From Candidatus Omnitrophota bacterium (GTDB taxonomy: Bacteria > Ratteibacteria > UBA8468 > B48-G9 > JAFGKM01): a stretch of DNA of 64,000 nt. The notes under the pieces are model-generated. The model was not told where the DNA came from. It worked only from the letters and a program-made list of their open reading frames with translations, and searched no databases. Shown here in pieces: positions 16,661-26,035 of the stretch. Every line of letters starts with the position of its first letter. The stretch's first letter is position 1. The DNA is taken from NCBI GenBank assembly GCA_023819375.1, contig JAMWDI010000001.1, positions 303,853 through 367,852 of the forward strand. The letters run 5' to 3'. The position numbers and the translations under genes were made by a program.

Positions 16661-17716
16661 ATGACGCAACTTGAAATTTTTAAGATGACAGTTAATCATA
16701 AACCCCATGATAAATTCCTTTATTATGCAAAATTTACTCCTTATTTAAAAGAAAAATTATGTGAAAAATATGGAATAAAAGAATCGGAAATTTATGATTT
16801 TTTTGGATTTTTCAATCCTGTTTATGTTCAACCAGAAATTAAAAAGAGAGAAATTGATTTTTCAAAGTATTACACAGACATTGAAATACCTGAAGGTGCC
16901 TTCATAAATTCTCTTGGTGTTCTTGAAATTCCTGCAAAATATTACCATTTTACAGGTTATATAAGTCCCTTAAGAAATGCAAAATCTTTAAAAGAAATAG
17001 AAGAATTCCCTTTTCCTGAACCAGATGATTTTAGTTTAGGGGATATGAAAAATTTAGTTGAGGAGGCACATAAAAATGGCAAAGTTGCTGTTTGTGTTGT
17101 TGGACATATTTACGAAGATTCATGGCAGGTAAGAGGTTATGAAGAATTTTTAATTGATATGATTGAAAAACCTTCTTTTTGTGAATATATACTTGATAAA
17201 TTTACAGAGAGAAATGTGAAAATAGCCCAACTTTCAGCAGAAAGTGGAGTTGACTATATCATTACTGGTGATGATGTTGCAAACCAAAGGTCCCTTATGT
17301 TTTCCAAAGAAATGTGGAAAAAATTTATGATGTCAAGATGGAAGAAAGTTTATGACAAAGCCAAAAGTATAAAACCAGATATACAGATTTGGTATCATAG
17401 TGATGGGAATATAGAGAACATAATTCCAGAATTAATTGAAATTGGAGTTACTATTTTAAACCCACTCCAACCAGAATGTATGGATATATACAAACTTAAA
17501 AAAGAATATGGCAAATATCTCGTATTTGACGGAACTATAGGCACACAATCCACTATGCCTTTTGGAAAACCAGAAGAGATAAAAAAATTAATAAAAGAAA
17601 GAAAAGAAAAACTTGGATATGATGGTGCTTTAATTTTGTCACCAACCCATATTCTTGAACCTGAAGTTCCTATTGAAAATATTGAAGCGTTTATAGAGGC
17701 ATCCAGAACTATCTGA
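16661..17716 (+). CDS. Uroporphyrinogen decarboxylase-family protein
   Basis: A 351-residue barrel of the UroD/MtaA superfamily. VGHIYEDSWQVRGYEEF, the YIITGDDVANQRS region, IWYHSDGNIENIIPELIEIG and ILNPLQPECMD match the uncharacterised branch common in glycan-degrading and anaerobic bacteria, not heme HemE. Related enzymes transfer methyl groups to corrinoid proteins, but no corrinoid protein is nearby. Last gene of the plus-strand run; its TGA abuts the stop of the convergent PHP gene. Confidence 0.8.
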   Translation: MTQLEIFKMTVNHKPHDKFLYYAKFTPYLKEKLCEKYGIKESEIYDFFGFFNPVYVQPEIKKREIDFSKYYTDIEIPEGAFINSLGVLEIPAKYYHFTGYISPLRNAKSLKEIEEFPFPEPDDFSLGDMKNLVEEAHKNGKVAVCVVGHIYEDSWQVRGYEEFLIDMIEKPSFCEYILDKFTERNVKIAQLSAESGVDYIITGDDVANQRSLMFSKEMWKKFMMSRWKKVYDKAKSIKPDIQIWYHSDGNIENIIPELIEIGVTILNPLQPECMDIYKLKKEYGKYLVFDGTIGTQSTMPFGKPEEIKKLIKERKEKLGYDGALILSPTHILEPEVPIENIEAFIEASRTI

Positions 17717-18715
17717 TTATTGTAAAGAGTTTCTTGTCCTTTTTATTCCAAATGGATTTAAATAAATAAAACCCTTTTTACCAAAAATTTCAACTCTTAA
17801 ATATTTTTCTATTTTAGGATTTTCTTTATAATTTAATTTATTCCCCTCCCCTATTATTTTTCCATTTGAAATCCATTTTATTTTCTTATAATTCTTTGCT
17901 AATATCTTAATTTCTCCTTTTGTTTCATCAACAATTATTTTTTCTAAATAAGGCATATCATACCCAAAAATTGCTGAACATATATAAAATCTACCTTCTT
18001 TCATCGCTTCTTTTATTTCATTTTCATCCAATTCATTAAGTAAAAATATATTCCAGTTTACAGAAAGGTGGGTTATTTTATGAAAATCATCATTTCCAAA
18101 CCCCCAGACAGGTCTTTCTGGCATCGTCCTTGAAAGAATTTCATCCCAAATATCAGTATCTCCATAAACTTTATCCTTTTGAGCAGATGTATTTAAAACT
18201 TCTACACCTATAAGATTTTTATATTTTTTAAAAAAATTCACATACCAATCTATTTCCTTATTATATCTTCCAGGATGGGCAAAAATAGAAATCCCCTCTT
18301 TTTGAGATATAAGATTTAAAATTTCATTTTCATCTAAGTTTTCTATATTTTCAGAAATAACAAATGAAAAATATCCAAGGATATGATGTTGATTTTTACC
18401 AAATTCAATACCTTTTATCAAAAAAATATCTTTTTCATTTTCAGGATATGTTAGTTTGTTATGGTCTGTAATTGAAAGAATTGAATAGCCCTTCTTTTTA
18501 TATAAAAAGATAACCCTTTCAATCGGTTCCTTTCCATCACTTTCCTTTGTATGTGTGTGAAGATTTGTCTTATATCTATTTACTTTTTCCCAGTTTACAT
18601 TCTTATATGGATTTGTAAGAAGAATATTTTCAGAAGGGACATATTTGATTTCTGCACAATTATTGAAAAATAAAAAAATCAGAATCAATATGTAATATTT
18701 TTTCATAAGTTTCAT
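17717..18715 (-). CDS. Exported PHP-domain protein, probable lipoprotein
   Basis: After a basic start, MKLMKKYYILILIFLFFNNC forms a signal sequence with a cysteine at its end; the lipobox is atypical (FNNC), so lipidation is likely but not certain. PHP motifs are NLHTHTKESDGKEPIE, SITDHNK, IKGIEFG and FAHPGRYN, with FGNDDFHK late. Upstream in-frame codons reach a TTG at 18772, but the ATG at 18715 fits the signal peptide. It parallels the cytoplasmic PHP protein at 8.2 kb. Convergent with the UroD-like gene. Confidence 0.8.
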   Translation of the reverse strand: MKLMKKYYILILIFLFFNNCAEIKYVPSENILLTNPYKNVNWEKVNRYKTNLHTHTKESDGKEPIERVIFLYKKKGYSILSITDHNKLTYPENEKDIFLIKGIEFGKNQHHILGYFSFVISENIENLDENEILNLISQKEGISIFAHPGRYNKEIDWYVNFFKKYKNLIGVEVLNTSAQKDKVYGDTDIWDEILSRTMPERPVWGFGNDDFHKITHLSVNWNIFLLNELDENEIKEAMKEGRFYICSAIFGYDMPYLEKIIVDETKGEIKILAKNYKKIKWISNGKIIGEGNKLNYKENPKIEKYLRVEIFGKKGFIYLNPFGIKRTRNSLQ

Positions 18716-18864
18716 AATTTTATACTTTTTAAATTTTAAAGGCAATTTTAATTTTTGCTTCAAATTTGGCAATAATTCCAGATATAAAACAAAAGATTTA
18801 CTTGAAAATTAGAAAATTGAAGTTGTTATGATTTATTCAAAAAGGGTATAAGAAAACTAAAAAT

Positions 18865-18976
18865 ATGGAAATTGAAGAAAAATTGACATTACAGAACAAT
18901 ATCTCCTTTCACATTTAAAAGCACTTATAAATATAACAAAATTGCTTAATAACAGTGAAGAACTTATTTTAAAATG
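18865..18976 (+). pseudogene. Possible remnant of a small gene before tilS
   Basis: The 278-bp gap between the divergent PHP gene and tilS holds ATG-initiated MEIEEKLTLQNN, and one frame over an open stretch reading DITEQYLLSHLKALIN and ending in TGA at 18976. A one-base shift would join them into about 40 residues of protein-like sequence. It may be a decayed small gene or chance; no family is recognised. Confidence 0.22.
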
Positions 18977-18983
18977 ATATAAT
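18975..18983 (+). promoter_or_regulatory. Extended -10 of tilS
   Basis: TGATATAAT is a perfect extended -10 ending 10 nt before the tilS ATG. No clear -35 is seen and there is no Shine-Dalgarno, so the mRNA should have a leader of about 3 nt. Confidence 0.45.
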
Positions 18984-18993
18984 AAAAATTAAA

Positions 18994-20358
18994 ATGGACA
19001 ATATTTTTAAAAAAATTGAAGACTTTATTCAGGAAAATAAACTTATTTGTGAAAATGACAAGATTTTACTTGCAGTTTCTGGAGGGCCCGATTCTGTTTT
19101 TCTTTTTCACTTTTTTCTCTATCTTTTAAAAATTAAAAAAATTGAAATTAAAGTTGCTTATATTCATCATCATTTAAGAGAAGAAGCAGATAAGGAAGTA
19201 GAATTTGTGAAAAATCTCACAAATAAATACAGTATTGAATTTTTCAAAGAAGATATTGAAATTTTAGAAAAAAAGAATATAGAAAAAATATTAAGAGAAA
19301 AGAGATATGAAAAATTATATGAAATTGCTGAAAAAATAAAATTTAATAAAATAGCAACTGGCCATACTCTTGATGACAATGTTGAGACAATTATTATGAA
19401 TTTTTTACGAGGATGTGGAATTTCTGGACTATGTGGTATATGGCCTTCAAATAAAATAATTCCTGACTCACAAATAACGGTAATAAGACCTCTTTTATGT
19501 GTTGAAAAAAAAGAAATAATAGAGTATCTTAAAAAGAATGGAATAGAATATTTAATTGATACTTCAAATCTTTCTCTCTCTTTTTTTAGGAATAGGGTTA
19601 GATATGAAATAATTCCTTTTCTTCTTAAATACAACCCATCTTTTAAAAAACAAATCTTTAAAATGAGTTTCATCATTCGGGATGAAGAATTATTTCTCAA
19701 AAAATGTGTTGAAAAAATTTACAATGATCTTGTTTGTATAAAAAATGGGAAATTTATTGTTAATATAGAAAAATTTAATGAACTTGATATTTGTTTGAAA
19801 AGAAGAGTTGCGGGGCAGATATATAAAAATATCAAAAAAACTTTCTATGTCAATTTCAGAATTGTTGAAAAAATTTTAAACCATATTGAAAAGGGAATTA
19901 ATGTTTTTGACGAGGAAGTAATTGATAGAATTTTAAAAGATGTAAGGATTGAAGAAAAAAATTTTCTTTACAAAGTTAACATTCCTGGAATTACTGAATT
20001 TGATAATATAGTGATAGAAACAGAATATGTCAATTTTTCAGAAAAGATTTTTGAAAATACTGATAAATTTACTGCTTTTTTTGATTTTTCAAAGATAAAA
20101 GGCGAAATTTTTGTGAGAAATAGAAAAATTGGAGATAGGTTTAAACCACTTGGATTTAGAAATGAAAAAAGATTATCAAGATTTATGATTGATAAAAAAA
20201 TACCAGTTTACGAAAGGGACAAAATTCTTATCTTTGAAAATAATGGAAAGATCATGTGGGTATGTGGATATGAAATATCTGAAGAATTCAAAGTTGAAGA
20301 AAATACAGAAAAAATTTTGAAGATTACTGTAATAAAAAAGGAAAATGATTTATGTTAA
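18994..20358 (+). CDS. tilS: tRNA(Ile)-lysidine synthetase
   Basis: TilS attaches lysine to C34 of the CAU-anticodon tRNA-Ile using ATP, so that it reads AUA. The PP-loop is LLAVSGGPDSVFLF near residues 27-40. AYIHHHLREEADKE and ATGHTLDDNVETIIMNFLRG are the next conserved blocks, and SFFRNRVRYEIIPFL follows. The C-terminal domain with RNRKIGDRFKPLG is present, so the 454 residues are full length. The AT-rich genome probably makes heavy use of AUA codons. It overlaps the pseudopilin gene by 7 bp. Confidence 0.95.
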   Translation: MDNIFKKIEDFIQENKLICENDKILLAVSGGPDSVFLFHFFLYLLKIKKIEIKVAYIHHHLREEADKEVEFVKNLTNKYSIEFFKEDIEILEKKNIEKILREKRYEKLYEIAEKIKFNKIATGHTLDDNVETIIMNFLRGCGISGLCGIWPSNKIIPDSQITVIRPLLCVEKKEIIEYLKKNGIEYLIDTSNLSLSFFRNRVRYEIIPFLLKYNPSFKKQIFKMSFIIRDEELFLKKCVEKIYNDLVCIKNGKFIVNIEKFNELDICLKRRVAGQIYKNIKKTFYVNFRIVEKILNHIEKGINVFDEEVIDRILKDVRIEEKNFLYKVNIPGITEFDNIVIETEYVNFSEKIFENTDKFTAFFDFSKIKGEIFVRNRKIGDRFKPLGFRNEKRLSRFMIDKKIPVYERDKILIFENNGKIMWVCGYEISEEFKVEENTEKILKITVIKKENDLC

Positions 20359-20816
20359 AATATAAAAATGGGTTGAAAGGAAAATTGGGAATAACTCTTA
20401 TAGAAATAATTGTGGGTATTCTTATAATTCTTTCAATTGCTTCTGCTTCTCTTCCTGTTTTACACAAAACAAGAAATAAAGCATTAATCACAAAAACAAA
20501 AAGTATTATAGATTCTATTGAGGTAGCCCTTTCAGTTTATGAAACAGATTTTGGAGATTATCCAGAATGGGATGGAAATGGAAGCAAAATCCTTGTTGAA
20601 GTTCTTCAAGGGCCCTGTAATAGTGATAGATGGAATGGACCTTATATTAGATTCAAAAAGAAAGAGATAGATAGAAATGGAAATATTATTGATTCATGGG
20701 GAAATCCTATTATTTACAAATATCCTCAAAATGAATATAATAATGTCCCTTTTATTCTTATTTCACCTGGGAAAGATGGTAAAATTGGAACAGAGGATGA
20801 TATAGGGAACTGGTAA
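20352..20816 (+). CDS. Type II secretion major pseudopilin-like protein (GspG-like)
   Basis: A short leader ends in G, followed by ITLIEIIVGILIILSIASAS, the class III signal and N-terminal helix with the conserved Glu5. The rest is a GspG-like core with YETDFGDYPEWDG, GPYIRFK, DSWGNPIIYKYP and SPGKDGKIGTEDDIGNW, the usual calcium-site ending. Length 154 fits. It would be processed by prepilin peptidase and form the secretion pseudopilus. No other gsp genes are nearby. Confidence 0.85.
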   Translation: MLKYKNGLKGKLGITLIEIIVGILIILSIASASLPVLHKTRNKALITKTKSIIDSIEVALSVYETDFGDYPEWDGNGSKILVEVLQGPCNSDRWNGPYIRFKKKEIDRNGNIIDSWGNPIIYKYPQNEYNNVPFILISPGKDGKIGTEDDIGNW

Positions 20817-20817
20817 A

Positions 20818-21546
20818 ATGAAAAGATTTGAAGTTGGACTTAAAATTATTAAAAAAACAGGAGAATATTTAAAAAAAGAAATTGATAAGGTTCGGAAAAT
20901 AAAAGAATTGAAATATGATGTCAAACTTTTGCAGGACCTTAAAAGTGAAAAATTTATTATTGAAAATATAAAAAATTTTTATCCAGATGATAGTTTTTTA
21001 TGTGAAGAAGAGGGTTTACTGGGAAAAGATAAAGAAAATTTATGGATAATAGACCCCTTAGATGGAAGTTTAAATTTTTCAAGGGGAATTCCTCATTATT
21101 GTATCTCAATTGCTTTTATTGGAAAAAATGAAAATTTTGGAATTGTTTATGATTTTTTAAGAAAAGAAATTTTTACTGGAATTAAAGGAAAAGGTGCATT
21201 TTTAAATGGGAAGAAGATCTGTGTTAGTAATTTGAATAAAATAGAGGAAGCAATTTTAAGTGTGGGTTTTATGAGGAGTATTAAAGATATAAATTACGGA
21301 ATTAAGTTTTTATCAGATACTATAAGAAAGGTTAAAAGAATAAGAATAATGGGTTCTGCGTGTTTAGATATCTGTTATGTTGCCTGTGGAAGAATTGATT
21401 TTGCAGTTTATTTAGAACTTAAAAGATGGGATTATGAAGGAGCAAAAATTATTTTAGAGGAGGCAGGTGGAAATTTTGAAGAAAAAAAAGTAAATGGCAT
21501 TAAAGTTTTTATTGCCTCAAATGGAAAATTGAAATTGGAGTTTTAA
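20818..21546 (+). CDS. Inositol monophosphatase family protein
   Basis: Mg2+-dependent phosphatase of the IMPase/SuhB fold, 242 residues. The metal sites are CEEEG (Glu near residue 63), DPLDGSLNFSRGIPHYC and KRWDYEGAKIILEEAGG. GSACLDICYVACGRIDF is the third conserved block. Substrate could be inositol-1-phosphate, a sugar phosphate or PAP. It starts 2 bp after the pseudopilin stop and its TAA shares bases with the next ATG, so it is in one transcript with tilS and the histidine kinase. Confidence 0.88.
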   Translation: MKRFEVGLKIIKKTGEYLKKEIDKVRKIKELKYDVKLLQDLKSEKFIIENIKNFYPDDSFLCEEEGLLGKDKENLWIIDPLDGSLNFSRGIPHYCISIAFIGKNENFGIVYDFLRKEIFTGIKGKGAFLNGKKICVSNLNKIEEAILSVGFMRSIKDINYGIKFLSDTIRKVKRIRIMGSACLDICYVACGRIDFAVYLELKRWDYEGAKIILEEAGGNFEEKKVNGIKVFIASNGKLKLEF

Positions 21547-22847
21547 TGGAAAAGAAAAAATTTTTAAAACTTGATAGTTTAATGTTAAAACCGGTTTCCA
21601 TTCTGATAGATAAATTCAATTTACTTATAAGAAAACTTGAATCAAGAGAAAAAACAACAGAGGTTAATGGCTTTGTTTCTGATTTAATTGAAGAATTAAA
21701 AGATGTTGAAAAGGGTATTCTTGGCTTTTTTGCAGAAATACTTTTTATGTATCATCTTTCTGAAAGGATGGTAAGTATTGAAAATGAAATATCACTTATT
21801 GAAATTCTTGGCGAAAGAACAAAAGAATTTATCAAGCCAGATTTTATAAAAATTTATTTAAAAACACCTGATGAAAAATTATCTCCTGCTTACAGTTTCC
21901 CATTGGATTTTGATGATACTTCTTTAATTGAAATAATAAATGAAAATTTTGAAAAAGGAGAAAGTTTGCTTTATGAAAAAAGGATTAATAATAAGTTTTA
22001 CTCAATCCTGATGATACCTCTAAGGACGACAAAGGAAAAATATGGATTATTTGTTGTAGGAAAAGAAAAAAGGAATTCTTTTAAATCAGAAGAGATTACT
22101 CTTTTAATTGCTGGTAGTTCTGTAATAAGTTTTTCAATTACTAATATAAAATTGATGCAAAAAATGATATTGAACGAACGCCTTGTAATGATAGGACAAT
22201 TAATTTCTGGTCTTTCCCATGATTTAAGAAATATATTAACTAAACTGGAAAATGGAATATATTTTATTGAGACAGGAATGGAAGAAAAAGATATGGAGGA
22301 TATTAAAATTGGAAAGGAAATAATTAAAAAAAATTATATAAAACTGAAGGAATTTGTTCTTTCAATGATTGATTATTCAAGAGAAAGAGAAATTCTCCTT
22401 GAAGAGATAAATCTTGATTCTCTTATTGATGATGTAATTTTTTATTTTGATGGGATTCTTAAAGAAAAAAATATTAAGATTGTAAAGGAATTTGACGAAA
22501 ATTTGAAAATAGTTAAAGTAGATAGACATAGAATTGAAAGGATGCTCTCAAATTTAATTCAAAATTCCATTGATGCTGTTGAAGAAAATAAAGGAGTGAT
22601 TAAAATAAAAACAAAAAATCTTGAAAATTCTTTTCAAATTATAGTAGAAGATAATGGTTGCGGGATACCTGAAAAAAATTTAAATAAAATTTTTGATATC
22701 TTTTTCACAACAAAAGGTTCAAGAGGAACAGGGTTTGGACTTGCAATTGTTCAAAAAATAGTTAAAGAGCATAATGGAAAAATAGAAGTAAATTCAAAAG
22801 TTGGGGAGGGGACAATCTTTACAATTACTTTACCAAAACTTTTATAA
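21546..22847 (+). CDS. Sensor histidine kinase with GAF-like domain
   Basis: Cytoplasmic two-component kinase, 433 residues and no transmembrane helix. Residues 80-200 look like a GAF sensor (LIPLRTTKEKYGLFVVG-type strand). The H-box IGQLISGLSHDLRNILTK gives the phospho-accepting histidine. N-box LSNLIQNSIDAVEENKG, G1 DNGCGIPEKN, F-box IFDIFFTTKGSRGTG and G2 GFGLAIVQKIV form the ATPase domain. No response regulator is adjacent, so its partner is elsewhere. Last plus-strand gene before a convergent pair 7 bp apart. Confidence 0.92.
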   Translation: MEKKKFLKLDSLMLKPVSILIDKFNLLIRKLESREKTTEVNGFVSDLIEELKDVEKGILGFFAEILFMYHLSERMVSIENEISLIEILGERTKEFIKPDFIKIYLKTPDEKLSPAYSFPLDFDDTSLIEIINENFEKGESLLYEKRINNKFYSILMIPLRTTKEKYGLFVVGKEKRNSFKSEEITLLIAGSSVISFSITNIKLMQKMILNERLVMIGQLISGLSHDLRNILTKLENGIYFIETGMEEKDMEDIKIGKEIIKKNYIKLKEFVLSMIDYSREREILLEEINLDSLIDDVIFYFDGILKEKNIKIVKEFDENLKIVKVDRHRIERMLSNLIQNSIDAVEENKGVIKIKTKNLENSFQIIVEDNGCGIPEKNLNKIFDIFFTTKGSRGTGFGLAIVQKIVKEHNGKIEVNSKVGEGTIFTITLPKLL

Positions 22848-22854
22848 TTCAACT

Positions 22855-24003
22855 TTATCTTATCGGATACTTACCAAATTCTATACCTGCCTGAATAAAT
22901 TCTATATAGTTCTGTTCTTCTTCAAATGGAATTGGTGCTGATTCAGGTATATCAGATGGAATCAAAATAAATCTTCCTTTCCTTGCTCCTTGTAAAATAC
23001 ATTCTTTTACAAGTTCCCTTATTTCTCCCTTTGTTCTGAATTGAAGGTCTTCTACTAAAATCCCACCCATTATGGTAATTGAATCTCCTACAATTTTTCT
23101 CACCTTTAATATTTTGTTTGGTATTTCATAACTATTACAAATAGGTTCAAGTATATCAACCGGCATTTTTAAAACAAGAGGCAAAAGTTCTTCTATCCCA
23201 TCATGCCAGTGATAACAAACATAGTTAAAATTGCCTCTTTTTAAAATTTCAATTAAATTTTTATCAAATCGTAAAACAAATTCTGAAAAGATCTTTTTAA
23301 TATCATGAAAATATTCAATAGGTAAAGAAGGAGGAGTAGCATATTCAGCACCTCTAATTCTTATAATCGTATTTGAAATAGAAAATGAGATAAATTTATA
23401 AAGGTCAATCAATCTTTCATATATTTTTTCAAGGAGTTGAATTATTAATTTTGTATAGTCAAGGGCAAATTTAGCAAAATCACCAGGTGCAAATAAAAAT
23501 CCTACAACTCCAAGTGGATCAGGAAGACACATTACCATTACACCTTTATCTCCAAGTTTTTTTTCCATTTCATGAAAATCTGAAAGATCAGGTTGATAAG
23601 GAATATAAGGTAAAGATAAAAATTTATAAATATCCTTTTCTCTTTCAATCCAAGGTTTTTGAACCCATTGATGAACACTCATTTCTGTTGTTCTTGCAAT
23701 CCTAACAAGAGGCCCATAATCTGTTTCAACTGTCAATTTAACAATTTTTGATATTGGACTATCATGTTCTTCTTCAACTTTTACATCTATTGATTCAGGC
23801 GCAGAAAAAAAGAAGCCAGTTTTTGGTTTGTAAAATTGAAATGTATCCTGAAGTTCCTTTGCAATTTTTAATAAATTTTCAAAACTTTTATGCTTTTTCC
23901 AGAAACTGTCTTCGTCAAATGGATTTATTTTATATAATGAAACTGGAACTCTGTCAGGAATACCACCTCTCAAAACTGTTTGTATCCTTTCTTTACTTGT
24001 CAT
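22855..24003 (-). CDS. Uroporphyrinogen decarboxylase-family protein
   Basis: Begins MTSKERIQTVLRGGIPDRVP, the classic opening of the UroD superfamily branch related to corrinoid methyltransferases. YVCYHWHDGIEELLPLVLKM and ILEPICNSYEIPNKILKVRK cover the barrel's ligand histidine region, and IMGGILVEDLQF follows. Length 382. The gene begins immediately after the stop of the epimerase gene upstream. Like the 16.7-kb relative it lacks a corrinoid protein partner here; the two are distant paralogues. Confidence 0.82.
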   Translation of the reverse strand: MTSKERIQTVLRGGIPDRVPVSLYKINPFDEDSFWKKHKSFENLLKIAKELQDTFQFYKPKTGFFFSAPESIDVKVEEEHDSPISKIVKLTVETDYGPLVRIARTTEMSVHQWVQKPWIEREKDIYKFLSLPYIPYQPDLSDFHEMEKKLGDKGVMVMCLPDPLGVVGFLFAPGDFAKFALDYTKLIIQLLEKIYERLIDLYKFISFSISNTIIRIRGAEYATPPSLPIEYFHDIKKIFSEFVLRFDKNLIEILKRGNFNYVCYHWHDGIEELLPLVLKMPVDILEPICNSYEIPNKILKVRKIVGDSITIMGGILVEDLQFRTKGEIRELVKECILQGARKGRFILIPSDIPESAPIPFEEEQNYIEFIQAGIEFGKYPIR

Positions 24004-24843
24004 TTATTTTCTCCCAAGTATTTTATCTATCGCAAGTGAAGTATTATATATTTTTGTTTCAGGATAATGTCTATATGGCCCAACTTCAGCGGTTAGATAA
24101 CTGTCATACCCAATTTCTTTCAATGCTTTTATAACTTCAGGCCAGTTAACATCACCTTCAAGTAAATCACAGAAACCATTTATATTTCCAATAGAGAGTT
24201 TAAAATCTTTAAGATGTATTCTCTTAATTAATTTCCCAAGTATCCTGATCCACATCTCAGGGAAACCAATTATTAAAATGTTACCAACATCAAAATAAAC
24301 TTTTACATATTCAGAACCAATTTCTTCAACAAAATTTTTCATTTCAAGAGGGCTTAAAAGAAACTTATTCCATACATTTTCAACACAGATATATACTTTC
24401 AATTTTTCTGCAAGTTCAACATATTTCTTTATTGATTCTTGACTTCTTTTATAACATAAATCATAACTTACTATTTCACCTTCCCCTGACAGTGGCGCAA
24501 CAACACCAGGAACTACAAGAAGAGCATCTGTTCCGAGATAATTAGCAAATTTAAGTCCCTTTTCAAGCAATTCCTCTCCCTTTTTTCTTATTTCTGAATT
24601 TGAACTTGAAAGTGGATATTGCCAAAACTGTCCAACAAGTAAACTTGCTATTTCAAGTCCATTTTTTCTAACAATTTCTCCAACTTTTTTAACTTCATCT
24701 TCTGAAGAATTTAAATTTAAAATTCCTCCTTCTTCAGATGTATTCAACTCTACTGCTTCAAATCCAGCATCTTTTATTATTTTTAATCCATCTTCAAATT
24801 TTAAATTTGAAGGCAAAACCCAAACATTTATACTTTTTTTCAT
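24004..24843 (-). CDS. Sugar phosphate isomerase/epimerase (xylose isomerase-like TIM barrel)
   Basis: AP-endonuclease-2-type TIM barrel, 279 residues. Metal-ligand positions include ENVWNKFLLSPLEM (Glu), YFDVGNILIIG (Asp), RIHLKDFKL (His) and LTAEVGPY (Glu). Substrate unknown. AGGAGGT before the ATG. Transcribed after the GNAT gene and before the UroD-like gene, forming a three-gene minus-strand unit. Confidence 0.85.
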   Translation of the reverse strand: MKKSINVWVLPSNLKFEDGLKIIKDAGFEAVELNTSEEGGILNLNSSEDEVKKVGEIVRKNGLEIASLLVGQFWQYPLSSSNSEIRKKGEELLEKGLKFANYLGTDALLVVPGVVAPLSGEGEIVSYDLCYKRSQESIKKYVELAEKLKVYICVENVWNKFLLSPLEMKNFVEEIGSEYVKVYFDVGNILIIGFPEMWIRILGKLIKRIHLKDFKLSIGNINGFCDLLEGDVNWPEVIKALKEIGYDSYLTAEVGPYRHYPETKIYNTSLAIDKILGRK

Positions 24844-24856
24844 TTAATACCTCCTT

Positions 24857-25987
24857 TTAAATATGGTCAATTAAAGGAAAAAATAAATCAAAAGGTAAAA
24901 ACTTTTCTACCAATTTTCCTGCCTTCCCATCAATTTTAATTCCTTTACCTGAAAAATCAAAAAATAATCTTACCATTTCTTCTTCATTTAATTTTACAAT
25001 ATTTTCACTTTCTTCAATAAATTTTAATTTTCCTTTTTCTTTTCTTATTCCAACTCTACTTTTTCCTTCTATTTCAAATAATACTTCATCTTCTTCTGAT
25101 AGTTTATCCTCAATTACTGACTTATATGTTTCAATTGTTTTTTTTAAATCTATTATTTTTATCATACCACAAGGTTCAATCCTCCAATAAGAACTGCAAT
25201 CTACAATAATATCTGGTATATCTTCAAAACTTCCATATTCAAGAATGAATGAATTTTTACCAAATCTATCACATAAATATTTTAAAATACCAACTATTAA
25301 ATACTCATCACCACCAACTTCATAAACTCTTATTTCCAAACCAGAACTTTCTGTACTTCCAGCAACAACATAACCAAATTTACCATTATCTTCTGAATAA
25401 TATAAGGATGTCCCAAATTTAGTATAAATTAGTTGAAAATAATCATAATCTCTCTCTATTCTGTATCTTTTTTCATTGTAAACTTCAATAATCTTATTTA
25501 AAATTTCTTTTTCTCCGAGATATCTTTTTGCTTCAACACTCTTTACTTTTTTCTTTTCAAGTCCTCTTTTTGTTATATTTAGAAGAACTAATTTACCCCC
25601 TATTTCATAACCAAAGTTTTTATATCTATGTCTATCTCCCCACAAAATTGAAAGAGGATAACCCTCATCTTCCATTTTTTTTATAGCATAATTCATTAAA
25701 GTGCTCATATATCCTTTTCCTCTTTCTTCATATTTCGTTGAAACAGCACCTATTCCTCCAAGTTTTATCTTTAAATCCTTTTGAATTAATGTCAAAGGGA
25801 AAATTCTTACAAGAGAAAGAATATTTTCATTTTCTTCAATTACCAAAATATTCTGATAATCTAACTTTTCTTTTTTCCAGACGTGAGGATATCTTATACA
25901 AAAAGAATTAAAAGAATGGCCATAAACATCTTCTAAAAACCTCATAATTTTTTCAAAATCTTTTTCTCCAAGATTTTTAATTTCCAT
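24857..25987 (-). CDS. GNAT acetyltransferase, Eis-like architecture
   Basis: Residues 1-140 are a GNAT domain: GGIGAVSTKYEERGKGYMS is the acetyl-CoA pyrophosphate-binding loop. Residues 150-290 look like a second, degenerate GNAT fold and the last about 100 residues like a sterol-carrier-like domain, as in Eis-type enhanced-survival acetyltransferases; length 376 fits. Substrate unknown. Divergent from lpxB across a 48-bp gap. Confidence 0.78.
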   Translation of the reverse strand: MEIKNLGEKDFEKIMRFLEDVYGHSFNSFCIRYPHVWKKEKLDYQNILVIEENENILSLVRIFPLTLIQKDLKIKLGGIGAVSTKYEERGKGYMSTLMNYAIKKMEDEGYPLSILWGDRHRYKNFGYEIGGKLVLLNITKRGLEKKKVKSVEAKRYLGEKEILNKIIEVYNEKRYRIERDYDYFQLIYTKFGTSLYYSEDNGKFGYVVAGSTESSGLEIRVYEVGGDEYLIVGILKYLCDRFGKNSFILEYGSFEDIPDIIVDCSSYWRIEPCGMIKIIDLKKTIETYKSVIEDKLSEEDEVLFEIEGKSRVGIRKEKGKLKFIEESENIVKLNEEEMVRLFFDFSGKGIKIDGKAGKLVEKFLPFDLFFPLIDHI

Positions 25988-26035
25988 TTTTTTCTTATTC
26001 TTTTGTGTAATATAATATCATAAAAAATTAAAAAG

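Noticed and set aside
18773-18864. Additional gene between the PHP lipoprotein and tilS
   Set aside because: No open frame with a start and coding character; only the weak remnant from 18865 was kept.
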